NCBI RefSeq assembly: GCF_000424585.1
Contig: NZ_AUKE01000015.1
Span: 1 to 64,000, forward strand
Origin: Butyrivibrio sp. MC2013
Lineage (GTDB): Bacteria > Bacillota > Clostridia > Lachnospirales > Lachnospiraceae
Reading direction: 5' to 3'
Length of the DNA stretch: 64,000 nucleotides
Numbering within the stretch: position 1 is the first letter of the stretch; each line of letters begins with the position of its first letter. The position numbers were made by a program, and so were the translations under genes. The notes beneath the pieces were generated by a model, which was not told where the DNA came from, searched no databases, and saw nothing but the letters and a program-made list of their open reading frames with translations. Shown one piece after another: positions 17,694 through 25,161 of this stretch.

Positions 17694-18494
17694 GTGAATA
17701 CACTCAGGTTATACATAAGATCAATGGGAATGCTTCTTAGAAGTCATTTGCAATATACCAGTTCGTTTATTATGCAGACTATCGCCCAGCTTGTTATGGA
17801 GGGTGGTGAGATGATGGCAGTCATCCTTATTGTTGACAGATTCCAAAGTCTGAAGAGATGGACAGGGGGCAATCTTTACTTCTTTTTTGGAATGATGGCT
17901 GTATCGTTTTACTTTACGGAATTGTTTGGAAGGGGAATAACAGGAGATTTTCCGTCTATGGTCAGGTCGGGGCGCCTTGATACCTTCCTTGTAAGACCAA
18001 GAGGAGTGCTGACCCAGGTCATGTGTGCAGGGGCTGATCCAAGAAGGATAAGCTGTATTGCAGTGGGAATAGTGGCGCTTATCATAGGTAGTGATCTTTC
18101 AGGGATAGTATGGAGCCCTTTGAAGGTGTTGGTTCTCATAGAAGCTATAGTCATGAGCTGCCTTCTTATTCTGGGACTTTTTATGATAGAGGCTATTTTC
18201 AGCATCTTTAGCGTAAAGTCAGTAGAGCTGGTTAATGCGATCACTTACGGTGGAAGAAGTGCCTGCCAGTATCCGATAGATGTATTTCCGCTGGCTCTGA
18301 GGATGCTGTTCACTGTTGTGGCTCCCTTTGCATTAACTCTCCATGTACCTGCTTCATGGATACTGGGCAAGCCTCTTTATGGATGGCCGTGGTGGTCTGC
18401 GATTGTCACTCCCTTTTCAGGCGTGATGGTATTTGGGTTTATGAGCGTCCTCTTTCACCTGGCGCTGAGACATTACAGATCAACAGGGAGCTGA
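17694..18494 (+). CDS. ABC-2 exporter permease 2 (DUF990-like)
   Basis: 266 residues, about six membrane spans, GTG start after GGGAGGATAAGG. The block VRSGRLDTFLVRPRGVLTQ parallels the RTGDISYDMCRP block of the upstream permease, marking the two as paralogous halves. It is the last gene of the operon; a terminator follows at 18504. Confidence 0.8.
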   Translation: MNTLRLYIRSMGMLLRSHLQYTSSFIMQTIAQLVMEGGEMMAVILIVDRFQSLKRWTGGNLYFFFGMMAVSFYFTELFGRGITGDFPSMVRSGRLDTFLVRPRGVLTQVMCAGADPRRISCIAVGIVALIIGSDLSGIVWSPLKVLVLIEAIVMSCLLILGLFMIEAIFSIFSVKSVELVNAITYGGRSACQYPIDVFPLALRMLFTVVAPFALTLHVPASWILGKPLYGWPWWSAIVTPFSGVMVFGFMSVLFHLALRHYRSTGS

Positions 18495-18503
18495 TCTTTG
18501 TTC

Positions 18504-18538
18504 AAAAAAACCAAAGCTCTTGCAGCTTTGGCTTTTTT
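18504..18538 (+). terminator. Intrinsic terminator after ABC-2 operon
   Basis: CCAAAGCT (18511-18518) pairs with AGCTTTGG (18524-18531). An A-run precedes and a T-run follows (18533-18538). Confidence 0.88.
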
Positions 18539-18605
18539 ATAAAAACAGGTACAGATGTCAGAGTTGATTCCTTTCTGATAACTACACTTTTATGGCAACA
18601 AAAAG

Positions 18606-18678
18606 AGCGATAGACGGGACTCGAACCCGCGGTCTCCACCTTGGCAAGGTGGCGCTTTACCAACTAAGCTACTATCGC
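18606..18678 (-). tRNA. tRNA-Gly (anticodon GCC)
   Basis: A complete cloverleaf on the minus strand. The acceptor GCGATAG/CTATCGC closes 18678-18672 with 18613-18607, the D-arm is GCTTAGTTGGTAAAGC, the anticodon stem-loop CCACC-TTGCCAA-GGTGG gives GCC, and the T-arm GCGGG-TTCGAGT-CCCGT is intact. CCA is not encoded. A T-run just past the 3' end would terminate transcription. Confidence 0.97.
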
Positions 18679-18781
18679 ATAAAGAAAAATATTTGATTGT
18701 CTGTCGTCTCTATCAATCGTGACGACGAAAATTATAATACCGCATAGAGAAATATGTGTCAATAGCTTTTTGGAATAACAG

Positions 18782-18870
18782 AGATTTTTTATTTCTGGGT
18801 TTGAGACAATTTAAATATGTGATTTTTAATCGTTAGGGTTGTGCGTCAAGCTAGGGTCTGACCTGTAACA
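18782..18870. repeat. Degenerate intergenic repeat, copy B
   Basis: Counterpart of 262-344, with roughly four fifths of bases shared over the core 18815-18870. It is followed by the palindrome AAACTG-CCG-CAGTTT and a GGACATAAAATGT site at 18897. There is no transposase gene beside this copy. It marks the left edge of the AT-rich region. Confidence 0.6.
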
Positions 18871-18908
18871 AAACTGCCGCAGTTTGTCGGAAAATCGGAC
18901 ATAAAATG

Positions 18909-18937
18909 TAGACATAATGAGCATGTGGGACTATAAT
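18909..18937 (+). promoter_or_regulatory. Promoter of the XRE regulator gene
   Basis: TAGACA (18909-18914), 17 bp, TATAAT (18932-18937). The GGACAT-AAA-ATGT site (18897-18909) touches the -35 and resembles the palindrome at 398-412. This would suit autoregulation by the XRE protein, which is untested. Confidence 0.6.
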
Positions 18938-18960
18938 ACAAAACTGCTGGGAGAGAAATC

Positions 18961-19272
18961 ATGCATGAAAGATTAAAAGAAGCAAGGAAATATTTAAAAA
19001 TGTCGCAGGCATTTGTTGCGGAACAGATGCAACTTTCAAGACCTACGATAAGTGCAATTGAATCCGGACAAAGAAAAGTATCTACGGAGGAACTTGCAAG
19101 ATTTTCTGAGCTGTATGGAATCAGCGTGGATGAATTGATGTATGGAAAGATTTCGACAAAAGAGCAGATAGATAGTTTTGCAAGAGCGTTTGCTGAGTTA
19201 TCAGAGATTGATCAAAGGGAGATAATGATTTTGATCAATTTTAAGCGCAAGTATAAAACTGTAAACACATAA
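18961..19272 (+). CDS. XRE-family transcriptional regulator
   Basis: 103 residues. An N-terminal helix-turn-helix of the Cro/CI type occupies about 5-60: LKEARKYLKMSQAFVAEQMQ, then SRPTISAIESGQRKV. The C-terminal 40 residues are mixed helical. It is small and soluble, so probably a dimeric DNA binder. It is the first gene of the AT-rich region and lies just upstream of the LytTR two-component genes. GGGAGAG precedes the ATG. It could control the GGACAT sites at 398 and 18897, or the two-component operon. Confidence 0.85.
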   Translation: MHERLKEARKYLKMSQAFVAEQMQLSRPTISAIESGQRKVSTEELARFSELYGISVDELMYGKISTKEQIDSFARAFAELSEIDQREIMILINFKRKYKTVNT

Positions 19273-19339
19273 GCTTATCTGGCATATAAGGCCGGGGAGG
19301 TATATTAAAAGTATATTGCCAGGTCTGGAGATCAGATAT

Positions 19340-20098
19340 ATGAGAGATTATTCTGTTGATGATGTTAGAAGCAACTTTGCTTCAAGCAGTATTGATCAAA
19401 TTACAGTCGGAGTATGTGATGATGAACATTATGTTCATGATTTGGTTGATAAGATTATTATGAAGTATGCTAAGGAGAAGCATATTGAAGTTTTTATCGA
19501 GCATTTTTTGACGGCTGAAGAAGTGCTTGATTATTGCAAGGAACTGGATGTTTTGCTTCTGGATATTGATATGCCAGAAATGGACGGAATAGAAGTTGGG
19601 CATAAACTGAGGAAGCGAAATGTTGATTATAAAATCATAATGCTGACGGGGCGTGAGGATCGTTTTAGAGAGGCATTTGAAATTGAAGCCTATCGCTTTG
19701 TAACAAAACCAATAGATGAAAAAAAACTCTTTACTGCTATAGATGATGTCAGGGATAATAATCAACTTAATCGTAAAGTTTTGGTGTTTAGGGACGGCGT
19801 TCAATACAGCATTCCTCAAAAGGAAATTCTATACGTAGAGGCAAATCGGTCATCAACACTTATATTTACAGTAAATGCAGAGTTTAGAAGCGAACAGACT
19901 TTGGCAGAATGGTCAGATATGCTGGATTCTAAAGCATTTATTCAATGCCATAAATCTTTTGTTGTGAATATGGGTAAGATTGATGCTTTCCATGATAGTT
20001 ATATATTGATGGTAAATGGAGATCGTGTGGCTGTATCAAGAAGGCTTCGGAAGGTATTAATGAATGCTTACATGATATATGATACGAAATGGAGATAA
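19340..20098 (+). CDS. LytTR response regulator (AgrA-like)
   Basis: 252 residues. Receiver domain ~22-140 with acidic pocket DDE and phospho-acceptor D75 in VLLLDIDMPEMDG, conserved Thr/Lys region FVTKPIDEKK, then a LytTR DNA-binding domain (~148-250; KEILYVEANRSST, FIQCHKSFVVNM, AVSRRLRKVL). LytTR proteins bind pairs of ~9-bp direct repeats. Two such pairs are found downstream (21390 and 29895). The start is uncertain: ATG 19340 was chosen over an in-frame TTG at 19316. It overlaps the kinase gene, so the pair is translated together. Confidence 0.88.
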   Translation: MRDYSVDDVRSNFASSSIDQITVGVCDDEHYVHDLVDKIIMKYAKEKHIEVFIEHFLTAEEVLDYCKELDVLLLDIDMPEMDGIEVGHKLRKRNVDYKIIMLTGREDRFREAFEIEAYRFVTKPIDEKKLFTAIDDVRDNNQLNRKVLVFRDGVQYSIPQKEILYVEANRSSTLIFTVNAEFRSEQTLAEWSDMLDSKAFIQCHKSFVVNMGKIDAFHDSYILMVNGDRVAVSRRLRKVLMNAYMIYDTKWR

Positions 20099-21390
20099 TG
20101 GTGAGAACGGAAATTGTATTAACTAATATAATCATGCTTTTTGAATTTCTTTCCTTGTTTTATGTAGTTTTTCGAAGAGAGTTTAGAAAGCGGTCACAAC
20201 AAAGGTTTTTTTGTATAGCTACGTGGGTATTACTTTGGGGCATAGCAATGATGGCAGGATTTGATTGGCAGAGTTCGATTGTCGGTCCGGTTCCTGCTTT
20301 TTTTCTGATATACATCTTGCTAATATGGATATTGTTTGACTTATCTATTAAAGAGACAATTTTGTTAGGACTTGCTAATTGGCTGATTTTATCCATAGTA
20401 GAGGAGAATGTTATTATTACGATACAAACATTATACAAAATCGAAGAGCGGAATCTTGATGGGATAATAATGTTTGTTATATCTTGTGTGATATGGGGAT
20501 TTTATTTTATAAAACGGAATAATTATAATGATAAGGCGTTTAATTTGCCAATTAAAATTTGGATATTGTTGGACGTGATAATGATTATTTTGATGGCAAT
20601 GCTCTCTTTCTTCGCATACGTAATCGTAACAAAGATACCAGATGGTAAGATGAGTTCTATAGGACAAGTTTTGTTATTATTTGGAGGAATTCTAATAATA
20701 GTTCTTTTACTTGTGTTTGTGTATTATTACAGTTCTTCTTATGAATATAGAATTCAAAAAGAAATAATGGAGATGCAGGTAAGACAGCAAAGGGAATACT
20801 TTGAACGTCTTTTGGAACGGGAAGAAGATACTAGGAAATTCAGGCATGATATTTTAAATGATTTGCTTGAATTACAAAACTACTGTGAAAAAAATAAATG
20901 CCAGCAGATGAGACAATATCTTGGAAATCTTACTGGTGTTGTTACTCAGATCAGTAAAAAAAACTATGATGTTGGAAATAGTACAGTTAATACTATTTTG
21001 AATTATTACTTAACACCGATAAAAGATAGGTATGTTGTAGAAATAAATGGTATGCTTCCAGATAAAATATCTGTAGATGACAGGGATATATGCATAATCT
21101 GTGCCAACATTATCAGAAATGCTGCAGAAGCTGTAAGCAGAACTGATAACGGTAAAATATGGGTAAATATTGAAAACGGGAAAAGCTACCTGCATTTCCA
21201 GGTGGAGAATACCTTTGAGGGTGAGATTGATATAGATAAGAACGGGATACCCACGACATCTAAAGATGACAAGCATAATCATGGGATTGGAATCCGAAAT
21301 GTCTGTGAGATAGTGCATAAAAATGGAGGCATATGTGATTTTAAAGCGGAAAACGGACAATTTAAGTCTGACATATTTATAAAACTTTGA
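20089..21390 (+). CDS. AgrC-like sensor histidine kinase (GHKL)
   Basis: 433 residues: about six N-terminal membrane spans (~8-215) forming a peptide-sensor type module, a coiled coil (~220-248), the phospho-acceptor box FRHDILNDL with H253, the N-box NIIRNAAEAV and the G-box NHGIGIRNV near the C-terminus. This is the class-10 kinase layout of AgrC/ComD/BlpH, which read extracellular peptides. No AgrB/AgrD genes are present, so the signal is not an obvious thiolactone. The gene overlaps the regulator. The first LytTR operator begins at its stop codon. ATG 20098 is an alternative start. Confidence 0.88.
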   Translation: MEIMVRTEIVLTNIIMLFEFLSLFYVVFRREFRKRSQQRFFCIATWVLLWGIAMMAGFDWQSSIVGPVPAFFLIYILLIWILFDLSIKETILLGLANWLILSIVEENVIITIQTLYKIEERNLDGIIMFVISCVIWGFYFIKRNNYNDKAFNLPIKIWILLDVIMIILMAMLSFFAYVIVTKIPDGKMSSIGQVLLLFGGILIIVLLLVFVYYYSSSYEYRIQKEIMEMQVRQQREYFERLLEREEDTRKFRHDILNDLLELQNYCEKNKCQQMRQYLGNLTGVVTQISKKNYDVGNSTVNTILNYYLTPIKDRYVVEINGMLPDKISVDDRDICIICANIIRNAAEAVSRTDNGKIWVNIENGKSYLHFQVENTFEGEIDIDKNGIPTTSKDDKHNHGIGIRNVCEIVHKNGGICDFKAENGQFKSDIFIKL

Positions 21391-21418
21391 CCGTTCGCTG
21401 GGATATAAGACCACTCGC
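21390..21418 (+). promoter_or_regulatory. LytTR-type operator A (RiPP operon)
   Basis: Two direct repeats, ACCGTTCGC (21390-21398) and ACCACTCGC (21410-21418), with a 20-bp period (about two helix turns). The intervening GGGATATA and downstream TATTGAA and TAGACTACC blocks are shared with operator B at 29895. The spacing fits LytTR-regulator sites, and the regulator gene is adjacent. Confidence 0.7.
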
Positions 21419-21453
21419 AGGGAAACGTATTGAATACCGTGCATATGTGTAAT

Positions 21454-21491
21454 AGACTACCAATTATTGAGGTTGGAAGTCTATTTTTTTT
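21454..21491 (+). terminator. Terminator between operator A and the maturase genes
   Basis: AGACTACCAA (21454-21463) pairs with TTGGAAGTCT (21473-21482), with a single A-A mismatch in the stem, followed by a run of eight T. It ends the kinase transcript. It also lies just after operator A, so it may act as an attenuator on any RNA begun there. Confidence 0.75.
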
Positions 21492-21607
21492 GACTTCAAT
21501 AAAAGTTGTATTAGTTTGATTTTAATATTTAGTCTTTGAGTGATTTTTTTGAAAGAATAGTAATGCTAGTTTATAAATTGTCCAAGTTAAAATGGAGGGA
21601 TGGATTA

Positions 21608-22870
21608 GTGAAAAAGTGGACTCGTCACTTGTTGCTATTAGAGAATGATGATCAGATTATTATAGGAAATAAACATAGATGCACATATCTAAAAATCAGT
21701 AGGGAATGCTATGACATTTTGATAGATATTGTAAAAAAAAATATTAACAAAAAAGATTTTCCAAAAATATTTGAAAAAAATGACGATGCTAATTATTTTT
21801 TTGAATTATATGAATTATTAATAGAAAAAAATATATTAGTTGATTCGGATAATAGTGAATTTATTGAAAAAATAGAGGTGCAGTGGGAAATAACCAATCA
21901 ATGTAATTTGTATTGCAAACACTGTATTGCTAATGCGGATGTTACAAAGATTTCTGATGTTGACAAAAAGAAAGTTTTTGATTTGGCTGATAGAATACTA
22001 CAATTGACTCCCGAAAGCCTTACAATTACGGGAGGCGAACCTATGATGTTGCCATTTTTCTTAGAAATATCTCAATATTTGAAGCATAAATGTGGAGGTA
22101 TTTTAAATCTTATGACAAATGGTACCTTTATTACTGAGGAAAACGCAAAAGTAATCTCAGGAATATATGACAGGGTTTTCATCAGTGTTGATGGAGTGGA
22201 CGAAGAAACATGCAGCGTTATTCGAGGGAAGGGTGTTTTTAGAAAAGTATTATTTGCAGTGGAGTGTTTAAAAAAGGCAGGTGTAAAAGAATTATCATTA
22301 TCAATGGTACTGACCACGGATAATAAACAATACAAAAAGACTTTTGAGGATTTATGTGAGAAAATGGAAGTTGTTCCGTTATTAAGGTCTTTTGCAGCAG
22401 AAGGAAGAGGTGAAAAACATAAGGAGTGGTATATCTCAAGCGAAGAATCAAAAGAAAGTGAAATATCAAGGGCTCAGCAGGATTATATTTGTAAAATTAA
22501 AAGCAAACAACCAATACTGGAATTTGGCGCTTGTGATGGAAGATACGGCTCCTTTGAAATCAATCAGAATGGTGATGTTTACTTGTGTGCAGCAATGAGT
22601 AATCAAGAAGTACTTTGCAATCTAATGGAATTTGAGGGGGAAATCAGGGAATTTTTCTATGCCGAGAAATATAAAAATACACAAGCATATAAGAATTTTG
22701 AAAAAAAAATGCCTGAAAATTCTTATAGATGTAAAGATTGTAATGTTCGGTATTTCTGTTGGCACTGCCCGTTTATAAATGATCAAGCTGTTACGAATGA
22801 TAAATTCTTTGAACAGCGTTGTAAATATAATAAAAAAGATTTAGCGGCAGCAATCTGGGGGGAAATATAA
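21608..22870 (+). CDS. Radical SAM/SPASM peptide maturase 1 with N-terminal RRE-like domain
   Basis: 420 residues from GTG 21608 (GGAGGG at 21594-21599). In-frame TTG 21536 and ATG 21563 lack good ribosome sites. Residues ~1-85 resemble a PqqD-like recognition element (YLKISRECYDILIDIVKK). The radical SAM core has CNLYCKHC (C99, C103, C106), TITGGEP and MTNGT. The C-terminal SPASM region is Cys-rich (GACDGRYGSFEINQNGDVYL; CKDCNVRYFCWHC). SPASM enzymes install thioether or C-C links in ribosomal peptides. A second radical SAM gene and a Cys-containing precursor follow directly. The exact cross-link cannot be predicted. Confidence 0.85.
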   Translation: MKKWTRHLLLLENDDQIIIGNKHRCTYLKISRECYDILIDIVKKNINKKDFPKIFEKNDDANYFFELYELLIEKNILVDSDNSEFIEKIEVQWEITNQCNLYCKHCIANADVTKISDVDKKKVFDLADRILQLTPESLTITGGEPMMLPFFLEISQYLKHKCGGILNLMTNGTFITEENAKVISGIYDRVFISVDGVDEETCSVIRGKGVFRKVLFAVECLKKAGVKELSLSMVLTTDNKQYKKTFEDLCEKMEVVPLLRSFAAEGRGEKHKEWYISSEESKESEISRAQQDYICKIKSKQPILEFGACDGRYGSFEINQNGDVYLCAAMSNQEVLCNLMEFEGEIREFFYAEKYKNTQAYKNFEKKMPENSYRCKDCNVRYFCWHCPFINDQAVTNDKFFEQRCKYNKKDLAAAIWGEI

Positions 22871-23874
22871 TGGATATTACTTTTTGGGTCACTCAAGATT
22901 GTAATTTAAACTGTGCTTATTGTTATAACCGTACAGGAAATAATATAAAAAAAGAATATATGACCAAAGAAGTGGTTGATGATACGCTAAGTTTTTTTTC
23001 AGAACTTAGAGCTTGGAAAGAGGCGAACACTATCTATCTAAATTTTCATGGTGGAGAACCATTGATGAATACGGAGATAATAGAATATGTGATATCTAAG
23101 TTAAATAAGGGCAAAATGCATAGGAATGTTGTATATGGAATGACAACAAATGGTACGATTTATGGGAGTAAACAGAAAAAGGTTTTAGAAAAAATTGATA
23201 ACCTATCAATCAGTTTGGATGGAAATAAAGAAATCCATGATAAATATAGATTGTTTGAAAATGGTAGTGGAACGTTCGAAACTGTAATTAGTAACGCTAA
23301 AGAAATTCAAAAGACAAAAAACATTAGGATAAGGATTACTGTGACAAAACACACAATAAAAAAGTTATATGAAACAGTGGTTTTTTTGATTGATAGTGGG
23401 TTTAGAAATATTGTTCCTGTGTTGGACATGTATGATTCTAACTGGGAAGATGTTTGTGAAGAAGATATTATAAATCAATTTAGACTAATAAAACGTTATT
23501 TGATTGATAATAGTCTAAACGATGTTGATGTGGGATGGATTTCATCAAATGAATTAACACCAAAAGGAGATTGTGATGGTGGAAAAACTAATTTTCATAT
23601 AGTGCCTAATGGTGAGATTTATCCATGTCTTATAACAGTAGGGGATGTTGAATGGAAGTTAGGTAATGTTAAAACTGGATTAGATCACACTAAGATTGAT
23701 AGGATACAGAAAATGAATAAAGTTCAGATAGAGAATTGCAGGGGATGCGCTATATATCGCTATTGTCCCAGTTCTAGATGTAAATTAATTAATAAAAAAA
23801 TAACAGGAGATTATTTTTCTGCAAGCAAAATTACATGTATTGAAAGTAGGCTCTCTATAGAATTGTGTCAGTAA
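22870..23874 (+). CDS. Radical SAM/SPASM peptide maturase 2
   Basis: 334 residues, start overlapping the upstream stop (TAATG) behind GGGGGGAA. The radical SAM motif CNLNCAYCYN (C11, C15, C18) is at the extreme N-terminus, followed by NFHGGEPLMN, MTTNGT and SISLDG. The C-terminal auxiliary-cluster region runs from NFHIVPNGEIYPC to CRGCAIYRYCPSSRC and a final Cys pair. There is no N-terminal recognition domain, so it may rely on maturase 1 to hold the leader. It resembles enzymes of the Cys-rich-peptide maturation (CcpM-like) and anSME groups. Confidence 0.85.
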   Translation: MDITFWVTQDCNLNCAYCYNRTGNNIKKEYMTKEVVDDTLSFFSELRAWKEANTIYLNFHGGEPLMNTEIIEYVISKLNKGKMHRNVVYGMTTNGTIYGSKQKKVLEKIDNLSISLDGNKEIHDKYRLFENGSGTFETVISNAKEIQKTKNIRIRITVTKHTIKKLYETVVFLIDSGFRNIVPVLDMYDSNWEDVCEEDIINQFRLIKRYLIDNSLNDVDVGWISSNELTPKGDCDGGKTNFHIVPNGEIYPCLITVGDVEWKLGNVKTGLDHTKIDRIQKMNKVQIENCRGCAIYRYCPSSRCKLINKKITGDYFSASKITCIESRLSIELCQ

Positions 23875-23916
23875 CGGTTATATGTATTAAAGAAAGATAA
23901 AAGATGGAGGTATCGT

Positions 23917-24090
23917 ATGATGAAGATTAAGAAGGTAACTAACAAGATTAAGCTCGACAGAAATGTTAAGGCAGAAGATGCTTATAAATGCAATCATGAC
24001 TGTATTGAATACTATTATTCCGGCAATACAGCAAAAGATGGATGTAGACAGAGACATAAGGTTACAGCTAAGACGGCAACCATTTGGTAA
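23917..24090 (+). CDS. Candidate RiPP precursor peptide (57 aa)
   Basis: A 57-codon ORF with GGAGG at 23906-23910, six bases before ATG, lying 42 bp after maturase 2 and 60 bp before the S8 protease. The N-terminal ~22 residues are Lys/Asn-rich and hydrophilic (MMKIKKVTNKIKLDRNVKAE), typical of a leader. The C-terminal part holds C25, C29 and C43 (KCNHDCIEYYY, then GNTAKDGCRQRH) and ends KTATIW. Three Cys, a Tyr triplet and a terminal Trp give several possible thioether or C-C targets. There is no double-Gly site, so the S8 protease probably removes the leader. It is not recognised as a named peptide class. Confidence 0.72.
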   Translation: MMKIKKVTNKIKLDRNVKAEDAYKCNHDCIEYYYSGNTAKDGCRQRHKVTAKTATIW

Positions 24091-24150
24091 TATATAACTT
24101 GTAACTATTAATTTGCACAGAAAAATATCTTTCTTTAATACTTATATAAT

Positions 24151-25161
24151 ATGAAATCAGTAAAAATAGCACTTATAGATAGTGGAATCAAAAAAGAAGC
24201 ATTGCCTTTATTCATAAACAAAGAAAATATTGAAGAGGGATTTGCTATACATGGAGATTCAAAAGATTCTATAAGAATCACGCAGTGCCGTCCAGAAGAT
24301 AATAATGGACACGGCACTGCGTGTGCTATTACAATAAGCAGAATTGCACAAAATACAAAAATTATTCCTATTTCGATATTAGGCAGAGACGGACGATGCA
24401 GCATAGAACAACTGATAGCAGCACTACATTTAGCTCAAAGCATAGATGCCTCAATCGTTAATATGAGTTTAAGCTCTAATGACTTGAGATATAGTCTATT
24501 ATTAAAAAAAGAAATTAACGCATTAAAGGATCAAAATAAAATATGCATATCTTCAATATCTAATGATAGATGGCTTAGTTTTCCGGCTTTGTTTAATAGT
24601 GTAATCGGAGTTAAAGGAAGTAGTGCTATATTTAATCTGGGATTTGGGTATAATAAAAAAAAAATTCAAGCAATTGCGAGTGGTGCGGCGGAATTACCGC
24701 AATTTCACATAGGCGAAACGAATTTTTTCAGAGGGAACAGTAGAGCAACTGCAATTGTATCAGGGATAGTTGCAAGCGCGATGGAAAAAAAGCAGATAAA
24801 AGAGATGGATATTGAAGGATTTCTTATCCGCAATTCGTGGGATGATAATAGCCTGATGGAACCAATGAAAGATTGTAGGGACAGAGCTTTAGTAGATGGT
24901 GTATATGTGTGTATAAGTGAATTAATTAAAAAAAATAAAATACACGCTAAATTATACAAGGATGGGATGCTGTCATACATTGGGAGCCCTATAGAGGATT
25001 ATTATAAGATAATTCTCTCTTTAGAAAAGTTTTTTGGATGTAGATTATTTGAAAAATGCATAGTATATAGGATGTATTTCGAAAGTATTTATTCATTGAG
25101 TACACTGGTGGGGAACGCTATATTAAATGAAAAAAAATGTGAGAAAAATAATAAGATTTGA
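24151..25161 (+). CDS. Cytoplasmic subtilisin-like (S8) protease, likely leader peptidase
   Basis: 336 residues, no signal peptide. Triad motifs: D10 in ALIDSGI, H54 in NNGHGTA, S197 in GNSRATA, with N138 as a plausible oxyanion residue. The catalytic domain (~1-240) is close to the minimal size. A ~70-residue C-terminal tail (GSPIEDYYKIILSLEKFFG, then FESIYSLSTLVGNAI) faintly recalls the helix pattern of acyl carrier proteins but has no DSL serine. Placed after a RiPP precursor and before an exporter, its likely job is leader removal. It has no evident Shine-Dalgarno. Its end overlaps the ABC gene by 35 bp. Confidence 0.82.
   Translation: MKSVKIALIDSGIKKEALPLFINKENIEEGFAIHGDSKDSIRITQCRPEDNNGHGTACAITISRIAQNTKIIPISILGRDGRCSIEQLIAALHLAQSIDASIVNMSLSSNDLRYSLLLKKEINALKDQNKICISSISNDRWLSFPALFNSVIGVKGSSAIFNLGFGYNKKKIQAIASGAAELPQFHIGETNFFRGNSRATAIVSGIVASAMEKKQIKEMDIEGFLIRNSWDDNSLMEPMKDCRDRALVDGVYVCISELIKKNKIHAKLYKDGMLSYIGSPIEDYYKIILSLEKFFGCRLFEKCIVYRMYFESIYSLSTLVGNAILNEKKCEKNNKI
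24281..24321 (+). other. GC-rich hairpin inside the protease gene
   Basis: CGCAGTGCCGT (24281-24291) and ACGGCACTGCG (24311-24321) are perfect 11-bp complements, extended inward by CCA/TGG across a two-base bulge, within otherwise AT-rich coding DNA. It overlays the codons around the catalytic His. It could slow ribosomes or protect the precursor-containing mRNA 3' end from exonucleases; this is inference. Confidence 0.5.

Noticed and set aside
18606..18960. tRNA-Gly as the integration site of the AT-rich island
   Set aside because: The island lies on the 5' side of the tRNA, and no duplicated tRNA 3' end or integrase gene was seen.
24064..24090. Streptide-like Lys-to-Trp cross-link motif at the precursor C-terminus
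   Set aside because: Streptide uses K-x3-W. Here the spacing is K-x4-W (KTATIW), and the maturases are not clearly StrB-like, so the class was not claimed.
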